Assembly (NCBI GenBank): GCA_024760905.1
Contig: CM045745.1
Span: forward strand, 20,036,282-20,100,281
Source of the DNA: Plotosus lineatus
Taxonomy: Eukaryota > Chordata > Actinopteri > Siluriformes > Plotosidae
DNA: 64,000 bases
Reading direction: 5' to 3'
In this document: in pieces, positions 42,480 through 53,551 of the stretch
Layout: every line of letters begins with the position of its first letter
Numbering within the stretch: position 1 is the stretch's first letter
Translations under genes and position numbers: made by a program
Notes under the pieces: generated by a model
The model's input: only the letters and a program-made list of their open reading frames with translations
What the model was told of the DNA's origin: nothing
Database searches by the model: none

Positions 42480-43230
42480 TTCAGCCCATTATTTTCCAAA
42501 CTCTGCTCCTTAACTACTTCATGTGTATTTAGAGCAATCACAAATAATTAAGAACTAACTTTGGCCTCACATCTCTTGGCACCAAAAGATTTAATCTACA
42601 ACCCAGAGGCTCTCCTCCCAATATGCTTTCTTACCCTCCACCGTTGTTTCAAACAGAAGTGGTAGACGAGCTCCGAAACTGCTCGTCTGCTGTAAAGAAG
42701 GCAGATTTCATCTTTGTTTTTGTTTACCATCACTATTTTGACTTCTTGGCATTAATTGTGATCTGAATTTCTAAACAGAACTTAACTACACTGCTTTCTC
42801 TTTCCTCAACTTCTGCTTTGTCACACACTTCATAAAAAACTGGGAGAAAGATAGAGTTTCAGGTCTGATGCTGTCTCAGAGTTGATGCTTTATGTTTATA
42901 CACTTTCTGTCTCATCTTAGTATCTCATCCCTTGCACTCCATACTGCTGCAGTTTCCTCTCCAGTCAACTTTCTCATCATTGTCATTGTTTTCTTTTCAT
43001 TATCCTGGCCCCTGAGGACATGTACACATTCCTCAGTCTTTTCCCTACTGACCCCCCCCCCCCCCCATTTGCTTCAACCTTCTCTTCGACAAGCTCTTCT
43101 CTATTCCTTCTTCCTGACATTTCACAAATTTCTCCCACACAAAAGGAGGAAATGCCCCGGAATTCCCTCCCCAGCCACAGACATCATTGCTACCCCATTT
43201 TACGTGCTATTAATTTAATAAAAGTACTGA
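42480..43230 (+). mobile_element. L2 (Maui-like) LINE, broken segment
   Basis: 42840-43230 gives reading frames with a proline run and FFLTFHKFLPHKRRKC, in the order of the linker before the RT domain in fish L2 elements (LLNPPPPP block). 42480-42568 recurs at 44558-44645 (CTACTTCATGTGTATTTAGA, GCAATCA-AAATAATTAAG). No catalytic motif is left. Assignment relies on recall of the family and on the better RT segment at 45530-46340. Confidence 0.45.
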
Positions 43231-43659
43231 GCATTAGGCTGCAGATCCAGGCTGGATGGCTTATGATTATTTGAGCCATTCATTCTCTGTGCATCAATGT
43301 TTGTGTTCTAAGACATGTGCAGGAGCTGGAGGCGGGACTAACAAACTGTGCTTTATTCTCACACTCGCACTTTGTTTGATTGACAATGTTTAGCTATTAG
43401 TGCTTACTGATAATTACTGATACTTATGTTTGTTGATTGGTCAGCTCAGGTGTGCACATGCGCAGTGCCCATTACACGTTAACTTCCGGTTTACTTCCTG
43501 ACTCTAGTCATGCGGAACTTATCTCCGACTTTCTCTTCAATAACAGTCATTAAGTTTATTTATAAGATTGTGAAGACATATAATTTCTTGTCCAGCGGAA
43601 CTCAACTCCTGCTCTGGGGGGGGGTGCACGTGCACTCTGTGCATCTCCCCCAGCCTACG

Positions 43660-43805
43660 CCCTTGTTATGTATTTATGAAAATAAAGAATTTTTATAACA
43701 CATTGTGATCTTTTTGTATTATGCATGTTGTGAGCAAATGTCTGTTTTTTTCATTAAGGTTGTGAGCATTTGTCCTGTGAGCAAATGTCCTGAGCAAATG
43801 TCCGA
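43660..43805 (+). mobile_element. Palindromic non-autonomous element, right part
   Basis: 43663-43724 matches 63923-63983 in the same direction (GATCTTTTTGTATTATGCAT). 43733-43801, with GTTGTGAGCAAATGTCTG and AAGGTTGTGAGCATTTGTCC, matches 63787-63842 inverted. So the element has long inverted ends built of AGCAAATGTCC-type repeats. The left part is missing. Confidence 0.6.
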
Positions 43806-43956
43806 GCACCCATTTTACATCTCTGATTAGCACTTACAATCCTTTACAGTCATCCCATCTATACTGCAGGAAAAAAAAAAAACTGTTAATATTTATCTCC
43901 CCTTTAACCTTTGTTTCCTGTACCAAATTATACTGACCACACCCTGACACCTAGAG

Positions 43957-44503
43957 CAGTGGTCCCCAACCCCCGGGCTGCAGACCGGTCCCGGTCCGTG
44001 GATCAATTAGTACCAGGCCTCACGAGAAATAATTGTTTATTTCTGTTTTATTTATTATCTGAGTTTGAACGATGTTTTATTTTTGAAAAAACTTTTATTT
44101 TGAAAATGACCCGATTCTCTCTGTTACATGTGGGTCATTTGAGCGCTAAAATGTAACCCACAAGGGGACAGCACCTGAACAGAGGCGAGTTGGACATGTT
44201 TCAAACAATAGCAGGGATTTCAGGTTAGACTGAGCCTGAATCTTCGTTCTCCCCGCTGGTGCACCATCACCTGTGGGTTTTTTTTTATTTTTTATTTTTT
44301 AAGAAGAGTTCGAGCTCGATTAAAAATGTAACGCGTAATCCTGATAAGGGAGGCTGGCGCACATCTCAGCCGACTCTAGGCAAGGGCGGGGTATTATATT
44401 TACAATATAAACAGGTGTGTGTGTGTCGTCGTCGTCCCCCGGACTGCTATAAAATTGGCAAGCGTTGACCGGTCCACGGTGATAAAAAGGTTGGGGACCA
44501 CTG
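43957..44503 (+). mobile_element. hAT-type non-autonomous element, 547 bp
   Basis: Inverted ends CAGTGGTCCCCAACC on both sides, extended by CTAGAG / CTCTAG outside. The 8-bp flanks ACCTAGAG and CTCTAGGG share the central CTAG, like the palindromic hAT target consensus. The subterminal GGGCTGCAGACCGGTCCCGG pairs with CCGGTCCACGG near the right end. Within it, 44338-44396 is a reversed L2-type SINE tail (AGGGAGGCTGGCGCACATCT). No transposase. Confidence 0.85.
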
Positions 44504-44545
44504 CTCTAGGGGTAGCCAATAACACTCTCCTATTCTCACTTTCCT

Positions 44546-45230
44546 CAGATATAGATCCGTTCAGCCCACTACTTTCCAAACCCAGGAAGACTTCTCTCCT
44601 TGACTACTTCATGTGTATTTAGAGCAATCAAAAATAATTAAGCCCGGCAGTGAAAAAGTTTAAAAATGCAAAACTCGACACAGATCTCTTTTCTTCCCAT
44701 GCTGTCCTGTCAAATTATAATCTGATGTGACTTCTGCTAAGACTGCCTTCCGCAAAGAAAAGCTTGGAATGCCTGCACAAGATTCTTGCAAAACCCACCG
44801 TCATTGCTCAACCTACTGACTTCCTCCTGCTTCATCCTGCCTGACTGCCAAAGACTTTGCCAATGTTTTATGACAGGTATACTAAACAAGACTCAGACAT
44901 TCACTCCCACCCCAACTCCTACACTACACATTAAAGATTTCTCGTCCCTGACTTAGATTTTCAACCTAGAAAAAGAAAAAATTCTGCAATTCATTATTGT
45001 GCAATTCTAAAACCTGACCACTGGATCCGATCCCTTTCACAGTGTTCCATACCATCTCTTAAGACATCGCTGTCATAACAACCATAATGTTTATCCCTAT
45101 AGCATATGGCTTTGAATGCTAAGTGAAAGTCTACCAAGCCATTCATAAGTGTTTTTAGAAAATGCTGAAAAACCCTCTGGTGAAAATATCTTGACTTATT
45201 ATGTTTTATCAGGACAAAATCTCTGGGAAT
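44546..45230 (+). mobile_element. L2 (Maui-like) LINE, pre-RT segment
   Basis: Conceptual reading gives FSSHAVLSNYNLM and VIAQPTDFLLLHPA-like words, in the style of the poorly conserved region before the RT domain of fish L2. It continues into 45530-46340 after a MITE-G insertion. Many stops. The assignment is by position and style, not by strong motifs. Confidence 0.4.
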
Positions 45231-45529
45231 AAGAAATCCCTCACTTTGTTGTTATCACATAATGCATAAGATGTAAATAAAATATAAATACATACACACA
45301 CAGATTTGTGCACGCACCTCACATAAAAATGTAAGTAGTTTTGTTGAGGGGTTTTGGGTTGTGTTTTTTGTTTGTTTTTGTTTGTTTAGGTTTTTGGGTT
45401 TTTTTGCATAATTGTCCTTGTTTTGCAGTATTTTCCTTAACTTTATACCCATTTTTCCTTAATTTCCTTATTTTTTTTTTTTATAATTTTTCGATGAATA
45501 TTTTTGAACGAAGTAGCGAGGGATCACTG
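45231..45529 (-). mobile_element. MITE-G, internally deleted, inside L2
   Basis: The right end, inverted, is CAGTGATCCCTCGCTACTTC (45529 backward), flanked by TA; the left end is decayed (AAATCCCTCACTTTG at 45234). The interior keeps GTAAGTAGTTTTGTTGAGGG and TTTCGATGAATATTTTTGAA, but the part next to the left end is lost. Confidence 0.8.
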
Positions 45530-46340
45530 TATATTCTGTATATTTTAAATTGGCATACAATAAAGGCTGTAGAAGGAACTACTAACTCAATTGAGCACAT
45601 AATTACAATCTTGCAAAATTCTGGATTTAATAAGTTTTTGCTTTACCTTCAAGTGATCATGTATCAGTGGCTTTCAAAAGAGCAAGGGTTATTTCCATCC
45701 TAAAGAAACTCACTTTGAAACCCACTTCCCCAGACAAGCAGCCACTGACTGATATTACTCCTCTTTTTTCCATCGAAAACACGTGAAGTTAATGTTCCCA
45801 ATCAACTGTCTCTCACAAAGCAACATCCAGGATCCTAATCATTCTCACTTCAGGGCAGCAAATTCCACAGGGACTTCACTTTTTCACTGTTACTGAGAAG
45901 ATACATGCTGCCAAGTCAGCAGAACTGTCATCAGTTCTTCTCCATCTCAACCAGTAGTGCTTGACTCAGTTAACCACAAGACACCTTTGTGTCTCTTGTA
46001 GAAGGGATCTATATCTGCTTCAAGTAGACTCTCCACTGGTATTCCTCTGAGATCTGTACTTGGTCCTCTTCTTTTCTCTGTATATACTAGATCTATTGGT
46101 GAAGTCATATTCTCATATAGGTTCTTATATGACCGCTATATAGATGACTCTCAACTTATCCTCTTCTCTTCCTCCCTCAGACACTCGTGTTTCCACACAA
46201 GCGTCTACAAGTCTGGAACACATCTTGTCATACATGCCAACTTATTAGCCAAAACCCAACACCAACAAATATTTATATCCCATATTTCTGATGTCTCCTT
46301 TGGTCATGACATCCAACCTTGGGGTAACCATGGCCACTGT
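45530..46340 (+). mobile_element. L2 (Maui-like) LINE, reverse transcriptase remnant
   Basis: 45670-45760 reads KRARVISILKKLTLKPTSPD (RT pattern KxARVxPLLKKPxLxP). 46035-46160 reads STGIPLRSVLGPLLFS and, after a frameshift, YDRYIDDSQLILFSS (pattern GVPQGSVLGPLLFS ... YADDTQLY). The catalytic YADD is YIDD here. The 3' end of the LINE is not present. Stops and frameshifts throughout. Confidence 0.72.
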
Positions 46341-46498
46341 TATTTTCGTTTCATCTTGCTTATGTCAATTCTTCTCAACATAATAAGCATCAGTTAATTT
46401 CTTTCTTCACAGGCCACTTGCTGCTGAAGAGGACATCCTGAGTAATTAGCCTATTCATGACTTTAGAAAGAAATTTTACTGAAACACTATAACTTTGA

Positions 46499-46840
46499 AA
46501 GGCAGTGGTGGCCTAGTGGTATAGGGTGCTGGATCGCTGAGCCTAAGGTTGGAGGTTCAAGTACCACTCTCCACAAGGTTGTCACAGTCCCCCTAGTGCT
46601 GCTAACTGGGTTATCAAAGGTCGACCATGTCTCTCACTGTCTATAGTGAGAGGCATGTAAAAGAACCATTGCTGACTTTTGTAAAGAGGAGCTGCAAAGC
46701 CGACAGCGTGTTTCTGCGCTGCGATGGCCTGGCGAGCTGTCCAGGGTGTACTCTGCCCTCGCAAAGAGTCGGCTGGGATGGGTGCCAGCCTCCCTACGAC
46801 CCTAATTAGGATTTAGTGGTTACAGAAAATGAACTGATGA
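46499..46840 (+). mobile_element. S1-A SINE with 13-bp target duplication
   Basis: Head GGCAGTGGTGGCCTAGTGGT, full body and L2-type tail. Flanks ACTATAACTTTGA (46486-46498) and ACTATAACTTCGA (46841-46853), one mismatch. Confidence 0.95.
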
Positions 46841-46853
46841 ACTATAACTTCGA

Positions 46854-47370
46854 GCCCTTTGATGATGGGATGGCTTTACTTGTGCAAGCATTATCTAGGC
46901 TGTATCATACTCTGCCTCTGCCAAATTTAAAACCAAAAGTCTTGACAATAAATTTTGCTTCAACCGTCTTGAGAGTGTCTTCTGACCCAGTTCAAGTAAT
47001 AAGTCTCTTTCTTTCTGAAAATTTGGTTCCGTTTCCATTTTTAAATGCTCTGTCTGTTCTGTGCTATTTAATCACTCCAAGTTTAATTCTGCTTAAATTT
47101 CACTTGCAGGTTTTCAGACAATGCATTTAATTAGATCGGAACCAGTTTTCAATCTCTGATATGGTGATGAACTGGTTATATCATTTACACTTCTCACTAA
47201 TTTCACACTGTTTAGTGTTATGTTTTTGGCCTTTCTGTGTTGTAGCTGTTGGAATAAATGGTAGTTTGTTATAAATATACCCAATGTCTTGCTTTGATTA
47301 TATCTAGATCACTAAAGGCAATACTCCTAATACCTGAACTTTTTAAAATTAGCTGAGCTCTTCCCTGGGT
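46854..47370. other. No recognised feature
   Basis: AT-rich; nothing assignable. Confidence 0.45.
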
Positions 47371-47608
47371 CGGATTGTGGCCCAATGTTTAGCACTTTCT
47401 CCTCACACTAAGAAGGTGATAAGTTCAAGTCCCAGGCTTGGTGAAGGCATTTCTGTGTTAAGTCTGCATGTTATTTTCATGCTTGTTTGGGTTTCCTCAT
47501 GGTGGTCTACTTTCCTCCCATGTTCCATTATACATGCACTTTAGGCTAATTGGCTGTTTCACGTTGCCCCTAGGTGTTAGTGTATTTACAAGTGGTGCTG
47601 TGTGTGTT

Positions 47609-47666
<58 letters not shown>

Positions 47667-47805
47667 TGTGTTCATGTGTTGGCCCAGCGATGGTCTTTCT
47701 GTACACTGCCTTCACCCAGAGTTGGCTGGAATTGACTGCAGCGTCCTTCAGACCATAATAAAGGAAACAGTAATTTGTAAAATGAAAGAATTTTTTAAAT
47801 AATTC
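47371..47805 (+). mobile_element. S2 SINE with GT expansion
   Basis: GGATTGTGGCCCAATGTTTA with a weak B box, GTTTCCTCATGGTGGTCTAC, TTTAGGCTAATTGGCTGTTT and CACGTTGCCCCTAGGTGTTA. A (GT)n tract (47600-47675) follows, then AGAGTTGGCTGGAATTGACT and AAGGAAACAGTAATTTG as a decayed tail. Confidence 0.75.
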
Positions 47806-47825
47806 ATCCACTATTATTACAAGAT

Positions 47826-48147
47826 AAGGTAAGGTAGGTAAAGTCTGTTGGGCTTTTTACACCTGAGCCATAGTGGCTGATCAGGCCAGTGCTTAGCTCC
47901 GGTTTCCATAGCATGAAACAACCAGGAGTTCAACTCCTCCTGGATGGATGGATATAGAGTCCATCGCAGGTTACCTTCCCAGTATATTTTTACTGATACC
48001 CATTTATACTGCTGGCTGAACAGAGGCACACTTGTGGTTAAGACCTTGCCCAGGGGTCTTAGCACAGTGGACGTCTAACTGGGATTTCAACACACAACCT
48101 ACAGATCATGAGCGCAGTACCCTAACCACTATGCCACCAGCCCATAC
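47826..48147 (-). mobile_element. S3 tRNA-derived SINE
   Basis: Reversed S3: GTAAAGTCTGTTGGGCTTTT, CCGGTTTCCATAGCATGAAA, CCAGTATATTTTTACTG, ACCTTGCCCAGGGGTCTTAG, then the head GGGCTGGTGGCATAGTGGTT on the minus strand. Full-length. Confidence 0.85.
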
Positions 48148-48224
48148 TATTATTACAATATACTTTGTAATTTTGTTAAAAAAATAATTAAAAATTCAAA
48201 CTGAATTTCTCACAGAAAATTCAA

Positions 48225-48570
48225 TATTTTGTATGTTCTCAGGGGACGTCATGTTGGCTGCCAAGAGCCTTTATATCAGCTTATTCGTCTGCATGTTTTT
48301 CTAACGCTTGTGTGGGGTTCTTCTGGGTGCTCCGGTTTTCTTCCAGAGTATAAAGAATTGCACAATAATTTACCTCACTGCTTTAAATTGCCCATAGGTG
48401 TGAATGTGAATGCCTGTTTGTGCCAGTGTTGAACCTGCAATAGACTGGAGATGTTTTCAGTGTGTGCCTGTAGCCTGAGGTCAGCTGATATTGGATTCAG
48501 CTTCTGCTGTGGTCCAGATGGATCAGCAGCACAGACACTGGACACTGATCTTTTTTAAGTTTTATAACAT
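48225..48570 (+). mobile_element. S2 SINE, diverged
   Basis: GTATGTTCTCAGGGGACGTC, GCTTGTGTGGGGTTCTTCTG, AATTGCCCATAGGTGTGAAT and AATAGACTGGAGATGTTTTC match the S2 body and tail start. The head is missing and the tail is weak after 48490. Confidence 0.6.
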
Positions 48571-49028
48571 GACAGCATTCTTGCTGTCATTACTTGTTGA
48601 AGTTTTTCCACAGTTTCTGTCAGCGCTGTGCGTACTGGCTCTGGATAGAGATAGTACCCTTGTCTTCTCGCAGCTGTACTCTCTCTCATCTGGTGGACGG
48701 TCATCTATCTCCCAAAGCTCTCACGTGATGGCTCCGAGCGCCACACCCTAGTAAACCGTCTCAGCTGACGAGCCAAACCACGTGAGGGAAAAGGAGTAAA
48801 CTTTCATATCCAGAGTGAGGATCCGCAGACGTTTCAGTGCTACAAGCAACATCGTTCCGGCATCTCCTGCAGCCATACTGACGCCAAATGTCATGGTTCA
48901 CATCCCTCTGGACCCCGTCAGCAAGGCAGAGAGGGGGATCCTGACGAATGGGCCACCTAGGATCTCCATATTCTGGCCAAGGCTTCGTGCACTGGAGAGA
49001 ATACTCCAGCTCCAATGTAAAGTGTAAA
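48571..49028. other. Unassigned GC-richer region
   Basis: ~460 bp, less AT-rich than the surroundings, between SINEs. Open frames on both strands (plus 48815-49027, minus 48761-49015) are short and mutually overlapping, and I recognise no domain. A single exon or an old LTR or LINE fragment are both possible. Confidence 0.3.
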
Positions 49029-49032
49029 TTAG

Positions 49033-49140
49033 GGCAGTGGTGGTCTGGGGGTAAAGCTGCTGGATCACTGATCCTAAGGTTGGGAGTTCAAGTCCCACTC
49101 TCAACAGGTTGTTGTCACTGCCCCCCCATGCAGTTACTGT
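49033..49140 (+). mobile_element. S1 SINE head only
   Basis: GGGCAGTGGTGGTCTGGGGG, B-box-like AGTTCAAGTCCCAC, and CACTGCCCCCCCATGCAGTT. Ends in the body, so the tail type cannot be told. Confidence 0.8.
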
Positions 49141-49745
49141 ATTCGATGTAATAAGCTCTGTGCTGCAATAAGTGCCCCCCCCCTTTTTTTATTATCTTAC
49201 ATCTAATAACCGCTCATGTGTACTGGGAGCAAAATGGTAGATCAAACTTACCAATTTTATTGGATCAGTCTCTGTAACGGTAAAATGAGGCGTCTACTGC
49301 ATGTATAAGTGAGTTTACACGGTATTTCAAGACCTCAGTGTCTATAATGGTCAGCAGTAACAACACATTTGATTGTTTCGCCGTGCTTTAAAAAACAGAA
49401 AAATATTTTGCTGTGTTCTCTTGGTAAATGTCCAACAACCGATGACCAATTAGAAACTGCTACAGCAAAACTATGGGATGTTCTGAATAAATGGAGCGAT
49501 GCGCCAGATATGGACTTATCAGAAAGTGATGAGAGTATTTTTCACCAGATTCTCCTGCTCACTAACTTCATAAATTTAAGCACTGGCCATGTGCCATGTG
49601 CTTTTCACCCTGCCATGTGCTAAAGTTGACCTTTGTGTTGATTGGTTCAACTTGCCATGTGCTAAATTTGACATTCATGTTGATTGGCTCGATTTTACAT
49701 AAATATTTTAAGGAATAGCACCAGGAGGGAAAATTAAAGGTTCTT
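49141..49745. other. Unassigned, with two ~45-bp tandem units
   Basis: 49610-49690 holds two units of the form TGCCATGTGCTAAAGTTGAC...GTGTTGATTGG. An 84-codon open frame (49369-49623; LGKCPTTDDQLETATAKLWD, MDLSESDESIFHQILLLTNF) reads like protein but matches nothing I know. It may be a fragment of an old element. Confidence 0.35.
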
Positions 49746-49768
49746 TTTTTTTTTTTTTTTTTTTTTTT
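49746..49768. repeat. poly-T tract
   Basis: About 23 T residues. Confidence 0.93.
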
Positions 49769-49997
49769 AATTATGCTGTTTTCTGTTTATTTTCAGCCTT
49801 CATGTAAGTAATTTGCTTCATACCACAAAATGAATAACACAAATACCAGTAAAACTCTTATATTGTTCTGTTATTATTTATGTTTTCCACCTCAATGGTA
49901 ATAAGCACTTACAGTTCCACTCCGCTGGGAAGAATCTTAATAAGGAGCCCACCCACACCAAATTTTTAAGCGTCCTTGGCGCTTATCACATCGTGCA

Positions 49998-50182
49998 CGG
50001 TAACTGAGTTATCACAGGCTAGCCATAGCCATGGCCATGTCTCTCACTGTCTATGGCGTGAAGCATGAAAAAGAACCATTGCTGACTTCACCAAGAGTAA
50101 GTTGCACAGCCGTCAGCGTGTTTCTGCCTCGTGATGGCCTGGCAAGCTGTCCAGGTTGTACTCTGTCCTTGCAATTAAAATT
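49998..50182 (+). mobile_element. S1-A SINE, headless and tail-cut
   Basis: GTAACTGAGTTATCACAGGC, TCTCTCACTGTCTATGGCGT, GTCAGCGTGTTTCTGCCTCG and GATGGCCTGGCAAGCTGTCC. The tail stops at CTGTCCTTGCA. Confidence 0.85.
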
Positions 50183-51055
50183 ATTACAATTTTGATGAAA
50201 AAAAATGTAGTGACTCAAAGTAAAAAAAAAAAGTCGAAATTACAATATTTTAATTTGCATAACTATATAATAAATAAGCAAATAAACAAACAAAGAAACA
50301 AAAACCCACAAAATGAAATAAAATGAAACCAAGGGCTAATTTTTTTTTTACCTAGTTACATAATCATCCATATTTTAGCAGCATTTCATCATTTTAATCT
50401 CCAATCCTCAGGGGTTTTTAGTAGTTAATTAGTTATATAACTACTCATGTCCATCAATAAAAATCAGCCATATTATCTCTTGGTGTCGTACAAAAATTGC
50501 CATAAGACATGAATAAAAACTATGATCCTCCTGCCTCATTCCCAGCATGCTCCTCACTCTAAAACACTCTTTTCCTATTCTCTGGTTGCCCGCCCTTTGC
50601 ATTCTCTGTTCTATCTGTTTACAGCTCAGCGTGGAGCTTAGCACTTCTGAAGTGTTTCTGAAAGCCGTGAGACACAATCATCCAGCCCTAGTGACTGTTC
50701 CTCTTGGGGTTCACACAGGCTGGATGTCTCCACACACTCCAATGTGATTCCAATTTTACACCTGCAACAAAGCCACCCCATATGCTAACAGTAGTTGTAT
50801 GTGAGACGAAGACTGTTCAAATGAAAGCAAATATGTGAAAGAAACAAGCGAAACATTTCCTCTGGGTGTCTTTAAAAAAATCTGTATTTAAAATGAATCT
50901 GGTCAATTGTGTTTCATAAACAGTTAAATGTGAAGAAAAATAGCTACTAGGTTTTGTGAACATGTTGTCCAGCAATGATGTATCCAATACATTTTCTCAC
51001 TAACCTGGGTGCATACATGACCAAAAACTTTAAAATGTCTACAGAATGCTTTAAC
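50183..51055. other. No recognised feature
   Basis: AT-rich to mixed; nothing assignable. Confidence 0.45.
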
Positions 51056-51098
51056 ATAATAATAATAATAATAAGAAGAAGAAGAAGAAGAAGAAGAA
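51056..51098. repeat. (AAT)n(AAG)n microsatellite
   Basis: ATA units then AGA units; the S1-A SINE landed at its right end. Confidence 0.94.
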
Positions 51099-51102
51099 AA
51101 TG

Positions 51103-51450
51103 GGGCAGTGGTGGTCTAGTGGTATAAGGCGCCGGATCACTGATCCTAAGGTTGGGGGTTCGAGTCCCACTCTCCACAAGGTTGTCATTGCCCCCCCCCC
51201 CCCCCCCAGTGCAGCTAACTGGGTTATCAAAGGCCGGCCATGTCTCTCACTGTCTATGGTGAGAGGCATGTAAAAGAACCATTGCTGACTTTCGACAAGA
51301 GTAGCTGCAAAGCCATCAGTGTGTTTCTGCCCTACGATGGCCTGACGAGCTGTCCAGGGTGTACTCTGCCCTTGCCCTGAGTTTGCTGGGATGGGCACCA
51401 GCCTCCCCGCGACCCTAATTAGGATTAAGCGGTTACAGAAAATGAACTGA
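51103..51450 (+). mobile_element. S1-A SINE inside a trinucleotide repeat
   Basis: Full-length with B box GGTTCGAGTCC, a 20-bp poly-C run at 51189-51208, and a full L2-type tail. AAT repeats lie on both sides, so the target duplication cannot be delimited. Confidence 0.93.
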
Positions 51451-51790
51451 TGAATAATAATAATAATAATAATAATAATATCTGGGAACCTCCTGCTGCA
51501 GATCAAAGCAAACGGAGGACCATGTGTAATCTCGTACTGTACTTTGCGCTGATGAAATAAATGCTAAAGCTGATGCAAAAAGAGCAAAAAGAAAGGCTGC
51601 TGCAAAGGCAGTGGCAGCAGCACCAGTATGATCAGACCATGTCTGTGGCATGTGTGGCAGTGTCTGTTATTAGAGGAATGGATTCGTCAGTCATCATAGG
51701 AAATGTTTGCATTCCATCCGCTAAGTTATGGACCACGTCCAATGGCTGCCTACTACTACCACTTAAAATAATAATAATAATAATAATAAT
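51451..51790 (+). mobile_element. LINE 3' end with (AAT)n tail
   Basis: 51557-51712 codes, in one frame with two stops, for an alanine/lysine-rich stretch (NAKADAKRAKRKAAAKAVAA) followed by SDHVCGMCGSVCY and NGFVSHHRKCLH. This is a CxxC...H-C finger of the kind found at the C-terminus of some LINE proteins (C-x2-C-GxxSHxxxC). (AAT)n follows at 51768-51790, fitting a LINE tail. The family is uncertain. Confidence 0.5.
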
Positions 51791-51916
51791 TTTACCTTGA
51801 TTATGATTTTATCAAAAACCAAAACGCTTGCCTTTGTGCGAGTGAACACTGCAAAACTGGCGTTCTTTTTGTTGATAATTTAACTACTGACTTCTCCGAC
51901 TTGTATACAATGAACA

Positions 51917-52206
51917 AAAAAGGTGGTGGTGGTCTGGTGGTAAAAGATGCTGGATCGCTGATCCAAGGTTGTCACTGTCCCTCCCAGTGCAGCTAACTGG
52001 CTTATCAAAGGTCCGCCATGTCTCTCATTGTCTATGGTGAGAGGTTCATTCACAAAGAGTAGCTGTCTCGCCGTCAGCGTGTGACTGCCCCTTGCAAAAG
52101 GGTTGTGTCAGGAAGGGCATCTGATGTAAAAACCTGTGCCAAATCAAACATGCGATGATTTGCTGTGGCGTCCCCTGGAAAAAAGGGTAGCCGAAAGGAA
52201 AAGAAG
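51917..52206 (+). mobile_element. S1-R SINE with 11-bp target duplication
   Basis: Head GGTGGTGGTCTGGTGG, a shortened region (B box lost), body, RTE-like tail (GGAAGGGCATCTGATGTAAA, GTGGCGTCCCCTGGAAAAAA). Flanks TACAATGAACA at 51906-51916 and 52207-52217. Confidence 0.92.
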
Positions 52207-52217
52207 TACAATGAACA

Positions 52218-52748
52218 GCAACATGAAATGTTAATGTAGTTTTTAAAAATGACAAACATATTTGGGTTTAATTATTTTAGATTTTTTTAAAAATTTATCA
52301 GTACATGCAAAATAATGTGGGAAAGAAGTCTTCCGATGACGTAAAATGCAGTATGATGCTTTGCCACAGATTGGCACTTGAGTCAAGGGCAGAACGGATG
52401 CGGACTGTATTTACGTGACTTGATTTTGCTTTTTCACGATGCAAAGAATCTCACTGCCTTCAAAGCATGTAAGCTATAGACTCAAACCGAGGGAGAATCC
52501 TTACAGGCTCATAACAACACAGTTGTTTGCTTTTTTTTTTTTTCTCTTGAGCACAGGAAAGAATTGAGGCCAGTGTGAAGAATTAAGTGAAGTGTGTATG
52601 TCAGCCGAAAGCAGAATGTCTGATAAATGGAAATGGACGAATAGGATTGTGGTACAACCCCAAGCTCCAATTTCCATTTAAAAGCTACAAGCAAGTTATC
52701 TACAGTTTAAAACAAGATGGTATTAGCTACTATACCGGATATTGTTAT
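52218..52748. other. No recognised feature
   Basis: AT-rich; nothing assignable. Confidence 0.45.
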
Positions 52749-53113
52749 TATCATTCATCCATTCATTCATTTTCTGAATCACTCAATCCTAATTGGGGTC
52801 ACAGGGAGGCTAGTGCCCATCTCAGCCAACTCTAGAGAAAGCAGGGTACAACCTTAACAGCTCGTTAGGCCATTGCAGGGTCAACACCCACAGCTTTTTC
52901 CATTTAGGCTCACACCGAGGATGATTTGAAACAGACTACTGGGCATGTTTTTGGACTATGGGAGAAAACCGGACCGCCCAAATGAAGCCCATGCAAACAC
53001 AATGAAAGATAAGATGGAATATGATAACAAAAATGTCCAAGAATGAGAATCGAACACGGCGTTCTTGCAGTGAGGCGAACATCCTTACTACTGTGTCACC
53101 ATGTTGCCCAGTG
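52749..53113 (-). mobile_element. S2 SINE, near full length
   Basis: On the plus strand: ATTCATTCATTTTCTGAATC, AATTGGGGTCACAGGGAGGC, AGGCCATTGCAGGGTCAACA, then CATGTTTTTGGACTATGGGA and finally the reversed head GTGTCACCATGTTGCCCA with B-box GAATCGAAC. Confidence 0.82.
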
Positions 53114-53496
53114 TCATAATAGTCTTTTTTTAATTTATTTTTATACCTGTGTCTTGTGTAATTGAATTAAAATCCAAAACTCATTGGCTATAAATGAATA
53201 AAACATAAAAAATATAAACAATAAATAATTAAGTGACCCCTTTTTTTATTCCCCAATACAGTCTCCCAAATATTTTGAAACTGAATAATTGAAGTCGCCA
53301 GCTCGCTCTTGTAGACGAACAAGTATAAATTAATGAAAATGATTTTGTCCAGAATAAATTTGAATGTAGTGGCTGATACATCACAGCAATCAGTTGGATA
53401 AAAAAAAAGTGGATTTATTCATAGATATTCATCATATTATTCTAATGGTCTGAGAATTTTTTTAGTGTGGTGGTTCAAAATGTCGAGCACACGCAT

Positions 53497-53500
<4 letters not shown>
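53114..53500. other. No recognised feature
   Basis: AT-rich; nothing assignable. Confidence 0.45.

Positions 53501-53550
<50 letters not shown>
53501..53550. repeat. (CA)n microsatellite
   Basis: About 50 bp of CA repeat. Confidence 0.97.

Positions 53551-53551
<1 letters not shown>

Noticed and set aside
48761..49027. Overlapping 84- and 70-codon frames on opposite strands
   Set aside because: Neither shows a domain or codon signal; listed only as an unassigned GC-richer region.
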